Shown: positions 17,718-26,171, numbered from the stretch's first letter. The stretch is 64,000 nt of DNA from LMUY01 sp965199555 (GCA_965199555.1 CBDASJ010000007.1:56373-120372); one strand, 5' to 3'. The notes: generated by a model not told the origin, from the letters alone. Numbers and translations are program-made.

Positions 17718-18650
17718 TCACCGCGCCTGCTGGATCGCCGACAGGATCCAACGACCGCCGGAACTGCGCACGAAGGTCCAAACCTCCGTGGCCGCCTGAC
17801 GCTCGGTCGGGCTGCCGTCCACGACGCGGCCTTGTGCATCCCGCGTGGCATCCAGCATGGAGAACTGCATCGCCACCGTCGCGTATTCGCGGGCGCCTTC
17901 GGACCAAGCCTGCGCCAGGTCGCCCTTTTCCAGCCGCACGTCCGTGACCGCGTTGCGCAGGCCGCGGCTGCGCAGCTCGGCCAGTTGCTCGCCGAAATAG
18001 CTGGCCATCTCCGGCGTCGCCACCGATCGCAAGGCGTTCAGATCCTCGGCGCTCCAGGCCGCCTGCATGGCCTTCAACAGCTGCTCGAACGCCTGGTAGT
18101 CCGCCGGGGTGATTGCCAGCGGCGGCGGCGCCGCACGTCCACCGCCGCCGCCAACGCCGAACATGCCCGGGCGCGGGCCGGCGCCCACGCCGCCGCGACC
18201 GCCGCCGAACCCCGCGAACAACGGCTGGCGGGCGAACACCGCCCGCAACAGCCAGCGGCCGATAAAGAAGATCAGCGCCACCTGGATCAGCAACCCGAGG
18301 ATGCTGCCGCCCCCGTCGATGCCGCCGAACATGCCGTGGCCGAACAGCATGCCGCCGAGCCCGGCACCCACCAGGCCGCCGAGCAAGCCGGAGGAGAAGG
18401 CGCCGCGGCCGCCATAGCCGGGCGTGAAGCCGGGGCTCGGCGAGCCGAATGACGGCTCCGACCGCGGCGTGTAGCTCCGCTGCATCGGCGCCACGGAGGG
18501 CGCGGTGTTGGTGGCCGGCGGTGCGGAGAAGGTGAAGCCGCCCCGGCTGCCCATGGACGCCCCACCGCCGGCGCGGGCAAAAGCCAGCCCGGGGGCCAGG
18601 GCGATGGCGAAGGCGAGGACGGCCGCAAGCGGGAGCCGACGCGGGGACAT
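17718..18650 (-). CDS. Tim44-like domain protein, membrane-anchored
   Basis: 310 residues: a cleavable signal peptide (LAAVLAFAIALAPGLAFA), a Gly-rich low-complexity region, a glycine-zipper stretch (GLLGGLVGAGLGGMLFGHG), one membrane helix (LGLLIQVALIFFIGRWLL), another Gly-rich linker and a C-terminal Tim44/Mba1-type domain from ITPADYQAFEQLLKAMQ to EVWTFVRSSGGRWILSAIQQ. Bacterial homologues are exported or inner-membrane proteins of unclear role. It converges on purD with 12 bases between stops. Confidence 0.8.
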   Translation of the reverse strand: MSPRRLPLAAVLAFAIALAPGLAFARAGGGASMGSRGGFTFSAPPATNTAPSVAPMQRSYTPRSEPSFGSPSPGFTPGYGGRGAFSSGLLGGLVGAGLGGMLFGHGMFGGIDGGGSILGLLIQVALIFFIGRWLLRAVFARQPLFAGFGGGRGGVGAGPRPGMFGVGGGGGRAAPPPLAITPADYQAFEQLLKAMQAAWSAEDLNALRSVATPEMASYFGEQLAELRSRGLRNAVTDVRLEKGDLAQAWSEGAREYATVAMQFSMLDATRDAQGRVVDGSPTERQAATEVWTFVRSSGGRWILSAIQQAR

Positions 18651-18678
18651 TGGGGATAACTCCGTGAACCGAGCTTAA

Positions 18679-18701
18679 TTATAATGCGGCGAGCGTTATA
18701 A
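18679..18701. promoter_or_regulatory. AT-rich inverted repeat between divergent Tim44-like gene and glgP
   Basis: TTATAATGC, five-base spacer GGCGA, GCGTTATAA: nine-base arms with one mismatch, in a short AT-rich patch inside very GC-rich DNA. It contains TATAAT-like hexamers on both strands, so it may hold the two divergent promoters or an operator overlapping them. Confidence 0.4.
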
Positions 18702-18785
18702 AAGGAGTCACGCCACACAAGCATGCTCCGCGCGGCCGGCGGCGTTCTATGGCATGATGCCGCGAAAGCCGCCTGGAGCAGACCG

Positions 18786-21248
18786 ATGGACGTTTCCGCC
18801 GAGTTGACCGTCGACCGCCCCGTGGAGGCGTTGCGCGACGCCATCGTCGCCCGGCTGCGCTACAACATCGGCAAGACGCCCAACCGGGCCAGCCAGCGCG
18901 ACTGGTATGCCGCCACCGCGCTCACGGTGCGGGACCGGATCGTCGACACCTGGACCGCGTCCGCCCATAGCGCCCGGGTGCGGGGCGCCAAGCGGGTGGC
19001 GTATTTCTCCTTGGAGTTCCTGATCGGCCGGCTGCTGTTCGACGCCGCCGGCAATCTGGGCCTGATCGACACCCTGCGCGCGGCGCTGGCGCTGGACGGC
19101 GTCGACCTGGACCATCTGCGGACGCTGGAGCCGGACGCGGCGCTCGGCAATGGCGGCCTCGGGCGTTTGGCCGCCTGCTTCATGGAAAGCATGGCGACGC
19201 TGGCGATCCCGGCCTTCGGCTACGGCATCCGCTACGACCACGGCCTGTTCCGGCAAAGCATCGCCGATGGCTGGCAACAGGAACTGCCGGAAGACTGGCT
19301 GAGCTCCGGCAACCCGTGGGAGTTCCAGCGACCGGAATTGTCCTACCGCGTCGGCTTCGGCGGCAGCGTGGCCGGCACGGTGGAGGCAGGCCGCATGGCC
19401 TTCACCTGGAACCCCGGGGAGACCTTGTTCGCCGTCGCCTTCGACACGCCGATGGTCGGCTACGGCGGCACCCACGCCAACACGCTGCGGCTGTGGTCCG
19501 CCCGCGCCGCCGACCCGCTGATGCTGGACGCGTTCAACCGCGGCGACCATGTCGGCGCGCTGACCGACCGGGTGCGGGCGGAGGCGGTCAGCCGCGTGCT
19601 GTACCCCGGCGACGACAGCCCGGCCGGGCAGGAGTTGCGGCTGCGGCAGGAGTACTTCTTCGCCTCCGCCAGCCTGCAGGACATGCTGCGGCGCCATTTG
19701 GTGGAACACGACACGGTCGCCAATCTGGACGATTACGTCGCCATCCAGCTCAACGACACCCACCCCGCGATCGGCATCGCCGAGCTGATGCGCCTGCTGC
19801 TGGACGTCCACGGCCTGGAATGGGACCAGGCCTGGGCCATCACCCAAGGCTGCATCAGCTACACCAACCACACCCTGCTGCCCGAAGCGTTGGAGATGTG
19901 GCCCGTGCTGCTGCTGGAGCGGCTGCTGCCGCGGCACATGCAGATCATCTACCTTCTGAACGCCCGCCACCTGGACACCCAGCGCGCGGCCGGCGCGGAT
20001 GACCGGCTGCTGGCGGCGCTGAGCCTGATCGACGAGGGCAGCGGGCGCCGGGTGCGCATGGGGCATTTGGCGTTCCTGGGCAGCCACTCGGTCAACGGCG
20101 TGTCCGCGCTGCACACGGACCTCATGCGCCGGACCATCTTCCGCGACCTGGACGCCGCGGTGGGCGGCCGCATCGTCAACCGGACCAACGGCATCACCTT
20201 CCGCCGCTGGCTGCACCAAACCAACCCGGGGCTCACCCGGCTGCTGGTCGATACGGTCGGCGACCGCATCCTGCGCGACCCGATGGCGCTGGCAGACCTG
20301 GCCCCGCATGCCGACGACGCCGGGTTTCGCGCGGCGTTCCGCGCGCAACGCGTGCCGCGCAAGCAGGCGGTGGCGCGGCTGGTTGCGGCGCAACTCGGCA
20401 TGCTGGTGGATCCGGAGGCGCTGTTCGACGTGCAGATCAAGCGCATCCACGAGTACAAGCGGCAATTGCTCAACGTGCTGCACGCCATCAGCCAGTACAA
20501 CGCCATTCGCGCCCAGCCGACCCGGCAATGGCGGCCGCGGGTGAAGTTCTTCGCCGGCAAGGCCGCCCCGTCCTACACCCTGGCCAAGCAGATCATCCGG
20601 CTGGCGCATGACGTGGCCCGCGTGGTGAACGGCGACCCGACGGTGCGCGGGCTGCTGCAGGTGGTGTTCATGCCGAACTACAACGTCAGCCTGGCCGAGC
20701 TGCTGATCCCCGCCGCCGACCTGTCGGAGCAGATCAGCACCGCCGGCATGGAGGCCAGCGGCACCGGCAACATGAAGCTGGCGCTGAACGGCGCATTGAC
20801 GATCGGCACGCTGGACGGCGCCAACGTGGAGATCCGCGAGCACGTCGGTGCCGACAACATGTTCATCTTCGGCATGACGACGGAGGAGGTGGAGGCCCGG
20901 CGCGCCAGCACCGGCCTGGACGCCAGCGGCACCATCGCCGCCTGCCCGGCGCTGCGCGACGTGGTGGAGGCGCTACGCACCGGCGTGTTCAGCCCGGAGG
21001 AACCGCAGCGCTACGCCGCCCTGGCCGACCGGCTGACCCACGCCGACCCGTTCTTCGTGTGCGCCGACTTCAACGCCTACGACCAGGCGCAGGACGCCGT
21101 GGATGAAAAGTGGCGCAACCCGGACGCGTGGTGGCGCTCCGCCGTGCTGAACACCGCCAACATGGGCTGGTTCAGTTCCGACCGGACGATCGGGGAGTAT
21201 GCGGCAGGAACCTGGCGCGTCCGCCCGCAGCCGAGCGAAGCGCCGTAG
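18786..21248 (+). CDS. glgP: Glycogen/starch/alpha-glucan phosphorylase
   Basis: Phosphorolyses alpha-1,4-glucan to glucose-1-phosphate. 820 residues, the normal length. The PLP-binding lysine is about K664 in EASGTGNMKLALNG, followed by TIGTLDGANVEI; LGNGGLGRLAACFMES, DTHPAIGIAELMR, YTNHTLLPEALE and RIHEYKRQLLNVLH are family hallmarks. ATG at 18786 has GGAG about eight bases upstream, preferred over an in-frame ATG at 18723. No other glycogen gene is adjacent. Confidence 0.96.
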   Translation: MDVSAELTVDRPVEALRDAIVARLRYNIGKTPNRASQRDWYAATALTVRDRIVDTWTASAHSARVRGAKRVAYFSLEFLIGRLLFDAAGNLGLIDTLRAALALDGVDLDHLRTLEPDAALGNGGLGRLAACFMESMATLAIPAFGYGIRYDHGLFRQSIADGWQQELPEDWLSSGNPWEFQRPELSYRVGFGGSVAGTVEAGRMAFTWNPGETLFAVAFDTPMVGYGGTHANTLRLWSARAADPLMLDAFNRGDHVGALTDRVRAEAVSRVLYPGDDSPAGQELRLRQEYFFASASLQDMLRRHLVEHDTVANLDDYVAIQLNDTHPAIGIAELMRLLLDVHGLEWDQAWAITQGCISYTNHTLLPEALEMWPVLLLERLLPRHMQIIYLLNARHLDTQRAAGADDRLLAALSLIDEGSGRRVRMGHLAFLGSHSVNGVSALHTDLMRRTIFRDLDAAVGGRIVNRTNGITFRRWLHQTNPGLTRLLVDTVGDRILRDPMALADLAPHADDAGFRAAFRAQRVPRKQAVARLVAAQLGMLVDPEALFDVQIKRIHEYKRQLLNVLHAISQYNAIRAQPTRQWRPRVKFFAGKAAPSYTLAKQIIRLAHDVARVVNGDPTVRGLLQVVFMPNYNVSLAELLIPAADLSEQISTAGMEASGTGNMKLALNGALTIGTLDGANVEIREHVGADNMFIFGMTTEEVEARRASTGLDASGTIAACPALRDVVEALRTGVFSPEEPQRYAALADRLTHADPFFVCADFNAYDQAQDAVDEKWRNPDAWWRSAVLNTANMGWFSSDRTIGEYAAGTWRVRPQPSEAP

Positions 21249-21316
21249 CCGGTGTCTCCAGCCATGGGCAGCCTTCATCGGAAGGGTCGAAACCGGTGCC
21301 TGGCGGCGAGAGCAGA

Positions 21317-21334
21317 ACTTACCTGAAGGTAAGT
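21317..21334 (+). promoter_or_regulatory. Palindromic operator candidate upstream of the HxlR gene
   Basis: ACTTACC TGAA GGTAAGT, a perfect 7-bp inverted repeat with a 4-base spacer, ends 12 bases before the ATG of the HxlR-family regulator. ACTTAC-n-GTAAGT palindromes are a known style of HxlR-family operator, and the position would block initiation, so autoregulation is likely. Confidence 0.6.
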
Positions 21335-21346
21335 GTAAGAATACCG

Positions 21347-21718
21347 ATGAGCACGATTGAATCCGCCTGCGGCCTGGATGTCGCGCTCGCCGTCATGGGC
21401 GGCAAGTGGAAGCCGCTCATCCTATACCACCTCCGCACGAGCCCGAAGCGGTTCGGCGACCTCAAGCGCCTCGTCGCAGGCATGAGCGAACAGATGTTGA
21501 TCCAACAATTGCGCGAGTTGGCGGCGGCGGACGTGCTGGTCCGCCACGATTACCAGCAAGTGCCACCCAAGGTCGACTACACCATAACCGAGTTCGGGAT
21601 GACGCTTGTCGAGGCGCTTCTGCCGCTGTGCGTATGGGGTTCGGAACACAGAGCCCGGGTCGAGGAAAAGATGTCTGTACGCCTACTCGGCGGCAATTTT
21701 CCTGAGCCAGGAACCTGA
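21347..21718 (+). CDS. HxlR-family winged-helix transcriptional regulator
   Basis: 123 residues. The family core is plain: CGLDVALAVMGGKWKPLILYHL with the cysteine at the start and GGKWKPLIL in helix 2, then RFGDLKRLVAGMSEQMLIQQL as recognition region and VDYTITEFGMTL in the wing (each shown in part: RFGDLKRLVAGMSEQML). Such regulators often respond to electrophiles or quinones through that cysteine. No divergent target gene is present, so the adjacent palindrome probably serves its own promoter. Confidence 0.88.
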   Translation: MSTIESACGLDVALAVMGGKWKPLILYHLRTSPKRFGDLKRLVAGMSEQMLIQQLRELAAADVLVRHDYQQVPPKVDYTITEFGMTLVEALLPLCVWGSEHRARVEEKMSVRLLGGNFPEPGT

Positions 21719-21828
21719 GCGGAATTCGTACGCAGCAGATGAAAGGCTCAATGCCCACGGCCTTAACGGCTGAAGCTCGGCTTCCCCTATCGACACAAAG
21801 CCGACATGCTGACGGTAGCCGCTTGCAT

Positions 21829-22392
21829 TCAGGACACCGGGTTTAGTGGGCACCTCGAACCCGCAGGCGTAGGCATGGTGATCGTGAACGTCTTGGAGGT
21901 TACGACCTCGCGCTCGTTCATGAATGTCACTATCCATTCCCCTGGCTGTTGCTCCCAGGGATGGTCAAAGGTCCACCCGGCATAGGCCATGTCGCCGAGA
22001 ACCGGGGTCGGGAAGCTGTCCTGGGTGCTGAAGGCTTGATCCGGTCGGGTGATCCTCGGATGGGTGACAACCACGATCAGTTGGCGCGGGAGTTGCTTTC
22101 CAGCGTCAGAGCTCAGTCGAACTGTCACGCCGAAGCGGAGGCAGAGCTGAGCCGGTAGGCTGCTTGCGTGGTCGACGTAGCGGATGCCTTCGATCGTGGT
22201 TCTCGGCACTAGGCTGTGATCGTCTTGTGTCTGCCGGGCCGGGCGTTCCTGCTCTGCAGTGGTTTCGCCGTAGTCGGTAACTTCACCATGCAGCCCTGCC
22301 CGAGCTGATGCGACATGCAGCGCACTGGAGCACAGCATCGCTGCGAATAGCGTGTGCTTGACGCCGATCATGGTCGCGGATTCATCGTTCAT
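21829..22392 (-). CDS. DUF3859-like secreted protein
   Basis: 187 residues with an N-terminal signal peptide (HTLFAAMLCSSALHVASA). The C-terminal half matches the DUF3859 pattern: LCLRFGVTVRL, VVVTHPRITRPDQ, GDMAYAGWTFDHPWEQQPGEW and FMNEREVVTSKTF, a beta-sandwich of unknown function. Two starts are possible, ATG 22392 or 22371; neither has a strong Shine-Dalgarno. Base composition is less GC-rich than the flanking housekeeping genes. Confidence 0.65.
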   Translation of the reverse strand: MNDESATMIGVKHTLFAAMLCSSALHVASARAGLHGEVTDYGETTAEQERPARQTQDDHSLVPRTTIEGIRYVDHASSLPAQLCLRFGVTVRLSSDAGKQLPRQLIVVVTHPRITRPDQAFSTQDSFPTPVLGDMAYAGWTFDHPWEQQPGEWIVTFMNEREVVTSKTFTITMPTPAGSRCPLNPVS

Positions 22393-22443
22393 CGAAGGTC
22401 CGGTGTCCATCCAGCCCAGCGGTAGCACACTTGCCGGGTGTGA

Positions 22444-22818
22444 CTACTTCGTTGCCTGCGTTCGTACAGTGAGCTTGTTTCCGTCCGGGTCGCGAAGGTA
22501 GGCGACGAACGCCCCATTCGGGCGCTCATCAGGCGGGCTTTCACTCGCGGTGCCACCATGCATGATGCCGGCTTGGTGCCACGCAAGAACCTGGTCTCGG
22601 CTCGCAGCCGCGATCCCGATCGTCCCACCGTTAGCCGCGGTCGCCGGATTGCCATCGATCGGTGTCGTGATCATCAGCCTACCGCCATTGTGGGAATAGA
22701 TCAGCCGGCCTCTGGCATCCATTTCGCCGGGCTTACCCCCCAGCGCGACGAATGTGGCGTCGTAGAAGTTCCTGGCCCGCTCCAGGTCGTTGCTGCCGAT
22801 CATGACGTGAGTGAACAT
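22444..22818 (-). CDS. VOC-superfamily (glyoxalase/dioxygenase fold) protein
   Basis: 124 residues. MFTHVMIGSNDLERARNFYDATF begins the first beta-alpha-beta unit (seen as HVMIGSNDLERARNFYDATF) and AYLRDPDGNKLTV closes the second, the usual metal-ligand region of VOC proteins. GGAGAG lies just before the ATG at 22818. Similar proteins include fosfomycin/bleomycin resistance enzymes and glyoxalases; substrate cannot be inferred. Confidence 0.85.
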   Translation of the reverse strand: MFTHVMIGSNDLERARNFYDATFVALGGKPGEMDARGRLIYSHNGGRLMITTPIDGNPATAANGGTIGIAAASRDQVLAWHQAGIMHGGTASESPPDERPNGAFVAYLRDPDGNKLTVRTQATK

Positions 22819-23002
22819 GCTTTCTCTCCAGAAAGGGACTGCGCGCGATACCGGATGTCCGCTCGCGGGCACCGAACCAACTTTTGTAACTTACTGCCCC
22901 GGGCGCTAGCTGCCGATCGGGCGGGCTGCTGCAAGGCGATACGTTGCGGATTTATGATAGCCGTCCTCAACAGCCATCAGGCTCCATCGTTGTTCGTGAT
23001 GT

Positions 23003-23869
23003 TTACCGAATAGCATCCGCTGTCAGGATCTCACCCAGCTCGGCAATGGCACGATTGCGCCGATCCATGGTGGCGTCCGTATCGGTGATGAAGATCGCCG
23101 CGACGATCGGCGCTCGTTCAGGTGGCCAGATCACTGCGATGACGCCTCGCGACCCATGGTCGCCGGCACCCGTCCGGTCGGCGATGCGCCAATCTCGGGG
23201 CAGGCTCGCACGTAGAAGCGGCCCACCCACCTCGTCCGCAACCAGCCAAGCCGTCAGCTGGATCCGCGACGCCGGGGACAGAGCGTTGCCCAAAACGAGG
23301 GTGCGCAAGGTATTCGCGATTGTCGAAGGCGTCGTCGTATCTCTGGGATCGCCGGGTGTCGCCTCATTCAGCTCCGGCTCCCACCGATCGAGCCGGGTTG
23401 TGGGATCGCCGATGCTGCGCAGGAACTCGGTCAGCCCTTTAGGGCCTCCGATGCTTTCGAGCACCTTGTTGCCTGCTACGTTGTCGCTGAGACGCAGAGC
23501 CGCCGAGCACGTGTCAGCGAGGCTCACCTCCTGCCCAACCAGCTTTCCCATGACCGGCGCGTAGGGAAGCAGGTCGGACTGGGTGACCCGCACAGTATGA
23601 TCGAGCGTGGTCTGGCCGGTGTCCACTTGATGCAGCAAGGCACTGCAAGCGACTGCCTTGAAGGTGCTTGTCAGTGGGAAGTGTTCATCGGCGTGGTAGA
23701 GCCAGTTGGTACCGCGGCCCGTGTCGTATACGGCCAGCCCTACCCGCGCGCCAAGACGACTTTCGATTTCTCGGGCTTTGACGACCATGGCACTCTCGGC
23801 GGGCTGCGCCTGGCTTGCGTACGGCACCGCCGCAACTGCCAAGCTCGCAATCAGGACGAATGCTTTCAC
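23003..23869 (-). CDS. bla: Class A beta-lactamase, CARB/PSE-like with Arg in place of Lys-234
   Basis: 288 residues with a signal peptide ending near Ala-21. Catalytic motifs are complete: S68-T-F-K71 (Ambler S70-x-x-K73), S128-D-N130 (Ambler 130-132), E164-P-E-L-N168 (omega loop, Ambler 166-170), and R232-T-G234 where most class A enzymes have K-T-G at Ambler 234-236. The RTG/RSG form, with EPELNE and PGDPRDTTTPS nearby, is characteristic of carbenicillinases of the CARB/PSE group. C75 and C121 sit where TEM-type enzymes form the 77-123 disulfide. GTG start with GAGGAAG upstream. No adjacent LysR (AmpR-type) gene is present. Confidence 0.9.
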   Translation of the reverse strand: MKAFVLIASLAVAAVPYASQAQPAESAMVVKAREIESRLGARVGLAVYDTGRGTNWLYHADEHFPLTSTFKAVACSALLHQVDTGQTTLDHTVRVTQSDLLPYAPVMGKLVGQEVSLADTCSAALRLSDNVAGNKVLESIGGPKGLTEFLRSIGDPTTRLDRWEPELNEATPGDPRDTTTPSTIANTLRTLVLGNALSPASRIQLTAWLVADEVGGPLLRASLPRDWRIADRTGAGDHGSRGVIAVIWPPERAPIVAAIFITDTDATMDRRNRAIAELGEILTADAIR

Positions 23870-23941
23870 GGATCTTCCTCAGGTTGAGGCGGATGAGGAG
23901 CATTAGTACGGCCGGGAGGCAAGGTCTGCTTGCCACCCTTC

Positions 23942-24310
23942 TCAGCCGTTGCCTATCGTTCGCACGATCCTTCCAGCAGCTCGGGACAGCACCATGCGGT
24001 CGTGAACCAGGCCCAGGATTTCAACGACACGGTCCTGTCCAACCCGGTAGACGATGAGGTGACGAGGGCTGCCGACCCGGCGGGCTGGCTCAGCACGCCA
24101 ACGCAGGAGACGGATTGGATAGGCGAGAACACCTTGTAGACGGGGAACCTCGACCGATCCGACCATGCTCGGGTCGTCCCCTAGCGCGGCCATGGCCGTC
24201 AGGATCAACTGGCTATACCGTCCGGCAGCTTCCAAACCATAGTTACGTGCGCTGTCGAGCAAGAGGGCATCGATCTGGTCCTCTGCCGCCCTGGTGAGCC
24301 GGTAGGCCAA
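23942..24310 (-). CDS. ParE/RelE-family toxin of a type II toxin-antitoxin pair
   Basis: 122 residues. YRLTRAAEDQIDALLLDSA at the start and HLIVYRVGQDRVVEILGLVHDRM near the end (shown as HLIVYRVGQDRVVEILGL and VHDRM) match the ParE/RelE fold. The TTG start immediately follows the antitoxin TAA, so expression is coupled. ParE toxins attack gyrase and RelE toxins cleave mRNA; which applies here is not clear, although HDRM favours ParE. Confidence 0.78.
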   Translation of the reverse strand: MAYRLTRAAEDQIDALLLDSARNYGLEAAGRYSQLILTAMAALGDDPSMVGSVEVPRLQGVLAYPIRLLRWRAEPARRVGSPRHLIVYRVGQDRVVEILGLVHDRMVLSRAAGRIVRTIGNG

Positions 24311-24589
24311 TTAGTCGTCGGCGGAAAGGCGAGCCCGCAGCCGTGCCATCATGCCGTCGTGGATGCGCCGTTCGTCCTCCGGGGTCGCTACCGTCGCGTA
24401 GCGGCCGGCTTCAACGTCGGCTGAGCCGGCCTCGACGGCCAAAAGGAGTTCGTCCTCTTCGCCTCTGGTTTCGTCGACCAAACGCCGGACGGCCTCTTCC
24501 AGAAACGCCGCTGAGCTGGCGGCCCTGCCTTCGGCCACCTGCCGTTCGATCACGCGCTGAAGCTCATCAGGTAGCTGGATCACGCCCAC
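24311..24589 (-). CDS. Ribbon-helix-helix antitoxin (ParD-like)
   Basis: 92 residues. The N-terminal VIQLPDELQRVIERQVAEG and SSAAFLEEAVRRLVDE form a ribbon-helix-helix DNA-binding unit; the acidic C-terminal half (EEDELLLAVEAGSADVEAG) is the likely toxin-binding part. GTG at 24589 is chosen because GGAGG lies six bases upstream; an upstream frame extension shows no similarity. It precedes the toxin gene, the usual order. Confidence 0.78.
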   Translation of the reverse strand: MGVIQLPDELQRVIERQVAEGRAASSAAFLEEAVRRLVDETRGEEDELLLAVEAGSADVEAGRYATVATPEDERRIHDGMMARLRARLSADD

Positions 24590-24622
24590 GCAGAACCTCC
24601 ATGGCGCCAGCATAACACCGGG

Positions 24623-24637
24623 CGACATAAATTGTCG
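24623..24637 (-). promoter_or_regulatory. Palindrome upstream of the toxin-antitoxin operon, candidate autoregulatory operator
   Basis: CGACA-TAAAT-TGTCG, a perfect 5-bp inverted repeat with AT-rich centre, starts 34 bases upstream of the antitoxin GTG. Ribbon-helix-helix antitoxins usually repress their own promoter through such sites. Confidence 0.4.
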
Positions 24638-24731
24638 TGCATCGTTCCGCCAGACTGGCTTTTTCGCTGTCCTGCCCCTGGCAGCATCCCCACCCTTTCC
24701 GGGTACCGGGAGCGAGCCGGGAGCAACACGC

Positions 24732-25376
24732 ATGACCGACATTGTCGCGCCCACACCGAAGACGACCAGCCCGGAGCCTTTCAGGCCATGGAACCTCGGC
24801 AAGCTGATCGGTCAGAAGCCCCCGCTGAAGCTGCGGGAGGTCTGGGCCATCCGCATCCGCCTGCAGATCCAGGAACGGCTCCGCGATCTCGCCATGTTCA
24901 ACCTCGCCATCGACAGCAAACTCCGGGGCTGCGATCTCGTGGCTTTGCGGGTGGACGACGTGCTGCTGAGCGGCCGCGTCCGCCCGCGGACGACCGTCAT
25001 CCAGAAGAAGACCAGCCGGCCCGTGCAGTTCGAGATTACGGAGCAGACGCGCGAGACGGTCATGCAGTGGATCATCAAAGGTGGCCGGCGATCTGGCGAG
25101 TGGCTATTCCCGAGCCGGATCGGGAAGAACAAGCACCTGACCACCCGGCATTATGCGCGGCTGATGGATGGCTGGGTCACTTCGATCGGCCTCGACCCGG
25201 TACTTTACGGCACCCATTCACTACGACGGACCAAGGTGGCCCTAATTTACCGACGCACAGGAAACCTCCGGGCAGTCCAGCTATTGCTTGGCCATACCAA
25301 GCTGGAGAGCACCGTCCGCTACCTTGGCATCGAGGTGGACGACGCCCTGGCCATCTCCGAGCAGGTGGATATCTGA
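24732..25376 (+). CDS. Short tyrosine recombinase/integrase (catalytic domain only)
   Basis: 214 residues. Catalytic residues of a tyrosine recombinase can be placed: R65 in DSKLRGCDL, H162 and R165 in GTHSLRRTK, H188 in LLLGHTKLE and nucleophile Y197 in TVRYLGI. The N-terminal SAM-like core-binding domain of phage integrases is missing, as in a family of short integrase-like proteins common on alphaproteobacterial plasmids and islands. No attachment site or tRNA is next to it. A strong hairpin follows the stop. Confidence 0.82.
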   Translation: MTDIVAPTPKTTSPEPFRPWNLGKLIGQKPPLKLREVWAIRIRLQIQERLRDLAMFNLAIDSKLRGCDLVALRVDDVLLSGRVRPRTTVIQKKTSRPVQFEITEQTRETVMQWIIKGGRRSGEWLFPSRIGKNKHLTTRHYARLMDGWVTSIGLDPVLYGTHSLRRTKVALIYRRTGNLRAVQLLLGHTKLESTVRYLGIEVDDALAISEQVDI

Positions 25377-25382
25377 ACCGAA

Positions 25383-25405
25383 GACGGCGGCATTTAGCCG
25401 CCGTC
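25383..25405 (+). terminator. Hairpin after the recombinase gene
   Basis: GACGGCGGC, loop ATTTA, GCCGCCGTC: a perfect 9-bp stem seven bases after the stop codon. There is no T run, so it may terminate with help or protect the 3' end. Confidence 0.6.
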
Positions 25406-25559
25406 GACACAAAGCGGTCATTCGGGATGAATGAAGCGGCAGACGACACAGGTTCCGGCAGTCCATTGTCAGATGAATACCCGGAGCGTCCCTCCTCGCG
25501 CTTGCAATGGTGGACACTCGGTGCCGAACTGAGGCGCAGTCGACCTGTGGAGCATCCAA

Positions 25560-26171
25560 ATGCCCCTTCTCCCGTATCGTGCCGCTGCTGCCGTACTCGC
25601 CTCGGCCTGTCTCGTGTGCGCCGCCGCTCCGGCCGGGTTGACGCTGAGCGGTGACCTGCCCGCGCACCTGGCCGATGCACTTCTTGCGCGCGTAACTGCG
25701 AAGGTCGAGGAAGGCGGCGCGACCGACGTGGAAGCGCTGGGAAAGCCGTTCGTGCTGGTGCGGAACGGGACGCCGATCGGCGCGATTCTGTTGGGCCGGA
25801 GCACCGCAGTCGGATCCGGCGATCGCGTGAGAACGTGCTTCGCCGCCCTTGTCGAACCCGGCACCCAGCTGGTCGCCGTCCTTCCAACGTCAAGGCAGGG
25901 AGACCTGGGCAGTGCGGGCTGCCAAGGCTACACCGCGCTCGGCCTGCTGCCGTCCAGCCCCGGGACGGTGCGGCTGGGCATCCTCTATGACATGGTCAAG
26001 CCCCCCTTGACGTTCCCGGTGGTCCTCGTCTGGCCTGACGGGCATGTGCCAGCAGTCGACACCACAGGAACGGCCGCATGCGGCGCCCACCATGTAACAA
26101 CCATCGCGGCTATGCGTCGCCCGGGATGCGGCAGGGGCTCGGCTCTCGACCGGGCTTTCCCCGCACCGTAA
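25560..26171 (+). CDS. Secreted hypothetical protein
   Basis: 203 residues with a clear signal peptide (AAAAVLASACLVCAAAPA). The mature part has ARVTAKVEEGGATDVEALGKPFVLVRNGTPIG (in blocks KVEEGGATDVEALGKPF and VLVRNGTPIGAILLG), cysteines near 92, 120 and 174, and LVAVLPTSRQG. The last 30 residues (HHVTTIAAMRRPGCGRGS) look unlike a folded end, so a late frameshift is possible. No family recognised. Confidence 0.5.
   Translation: MPLLPYRAAAAVLASACLVCAAAPAGLTLSGDLPAHLADALLARVTAKVEEGGATDVEALGKPFVLVRNGTPIGAILLGRSTAVGSGDRVRTCFAALVEPGTQLVAVLPTSRQGDLGSAGCQGYTALGLLPSSPGTVRLGILYDMVKPPLTFPVVLVWPDGHVPAVDTTGTAACGAHHVTTIAAMRRPGCGRGSALDRAFPAP

Noticed and set aside
18747..20843. 698-codon open frame opposite glgP
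   Set aside because: Shadow of glgP; repetitive His/Gln/Val composition and no start signal.
23003..23869. Beta-lactamase considered inactive because K-T-G is missing
   Set aside because: Arg-Thr-Gly at this position is the normal form in the CARB/PSE group, and the other motifs are intact.
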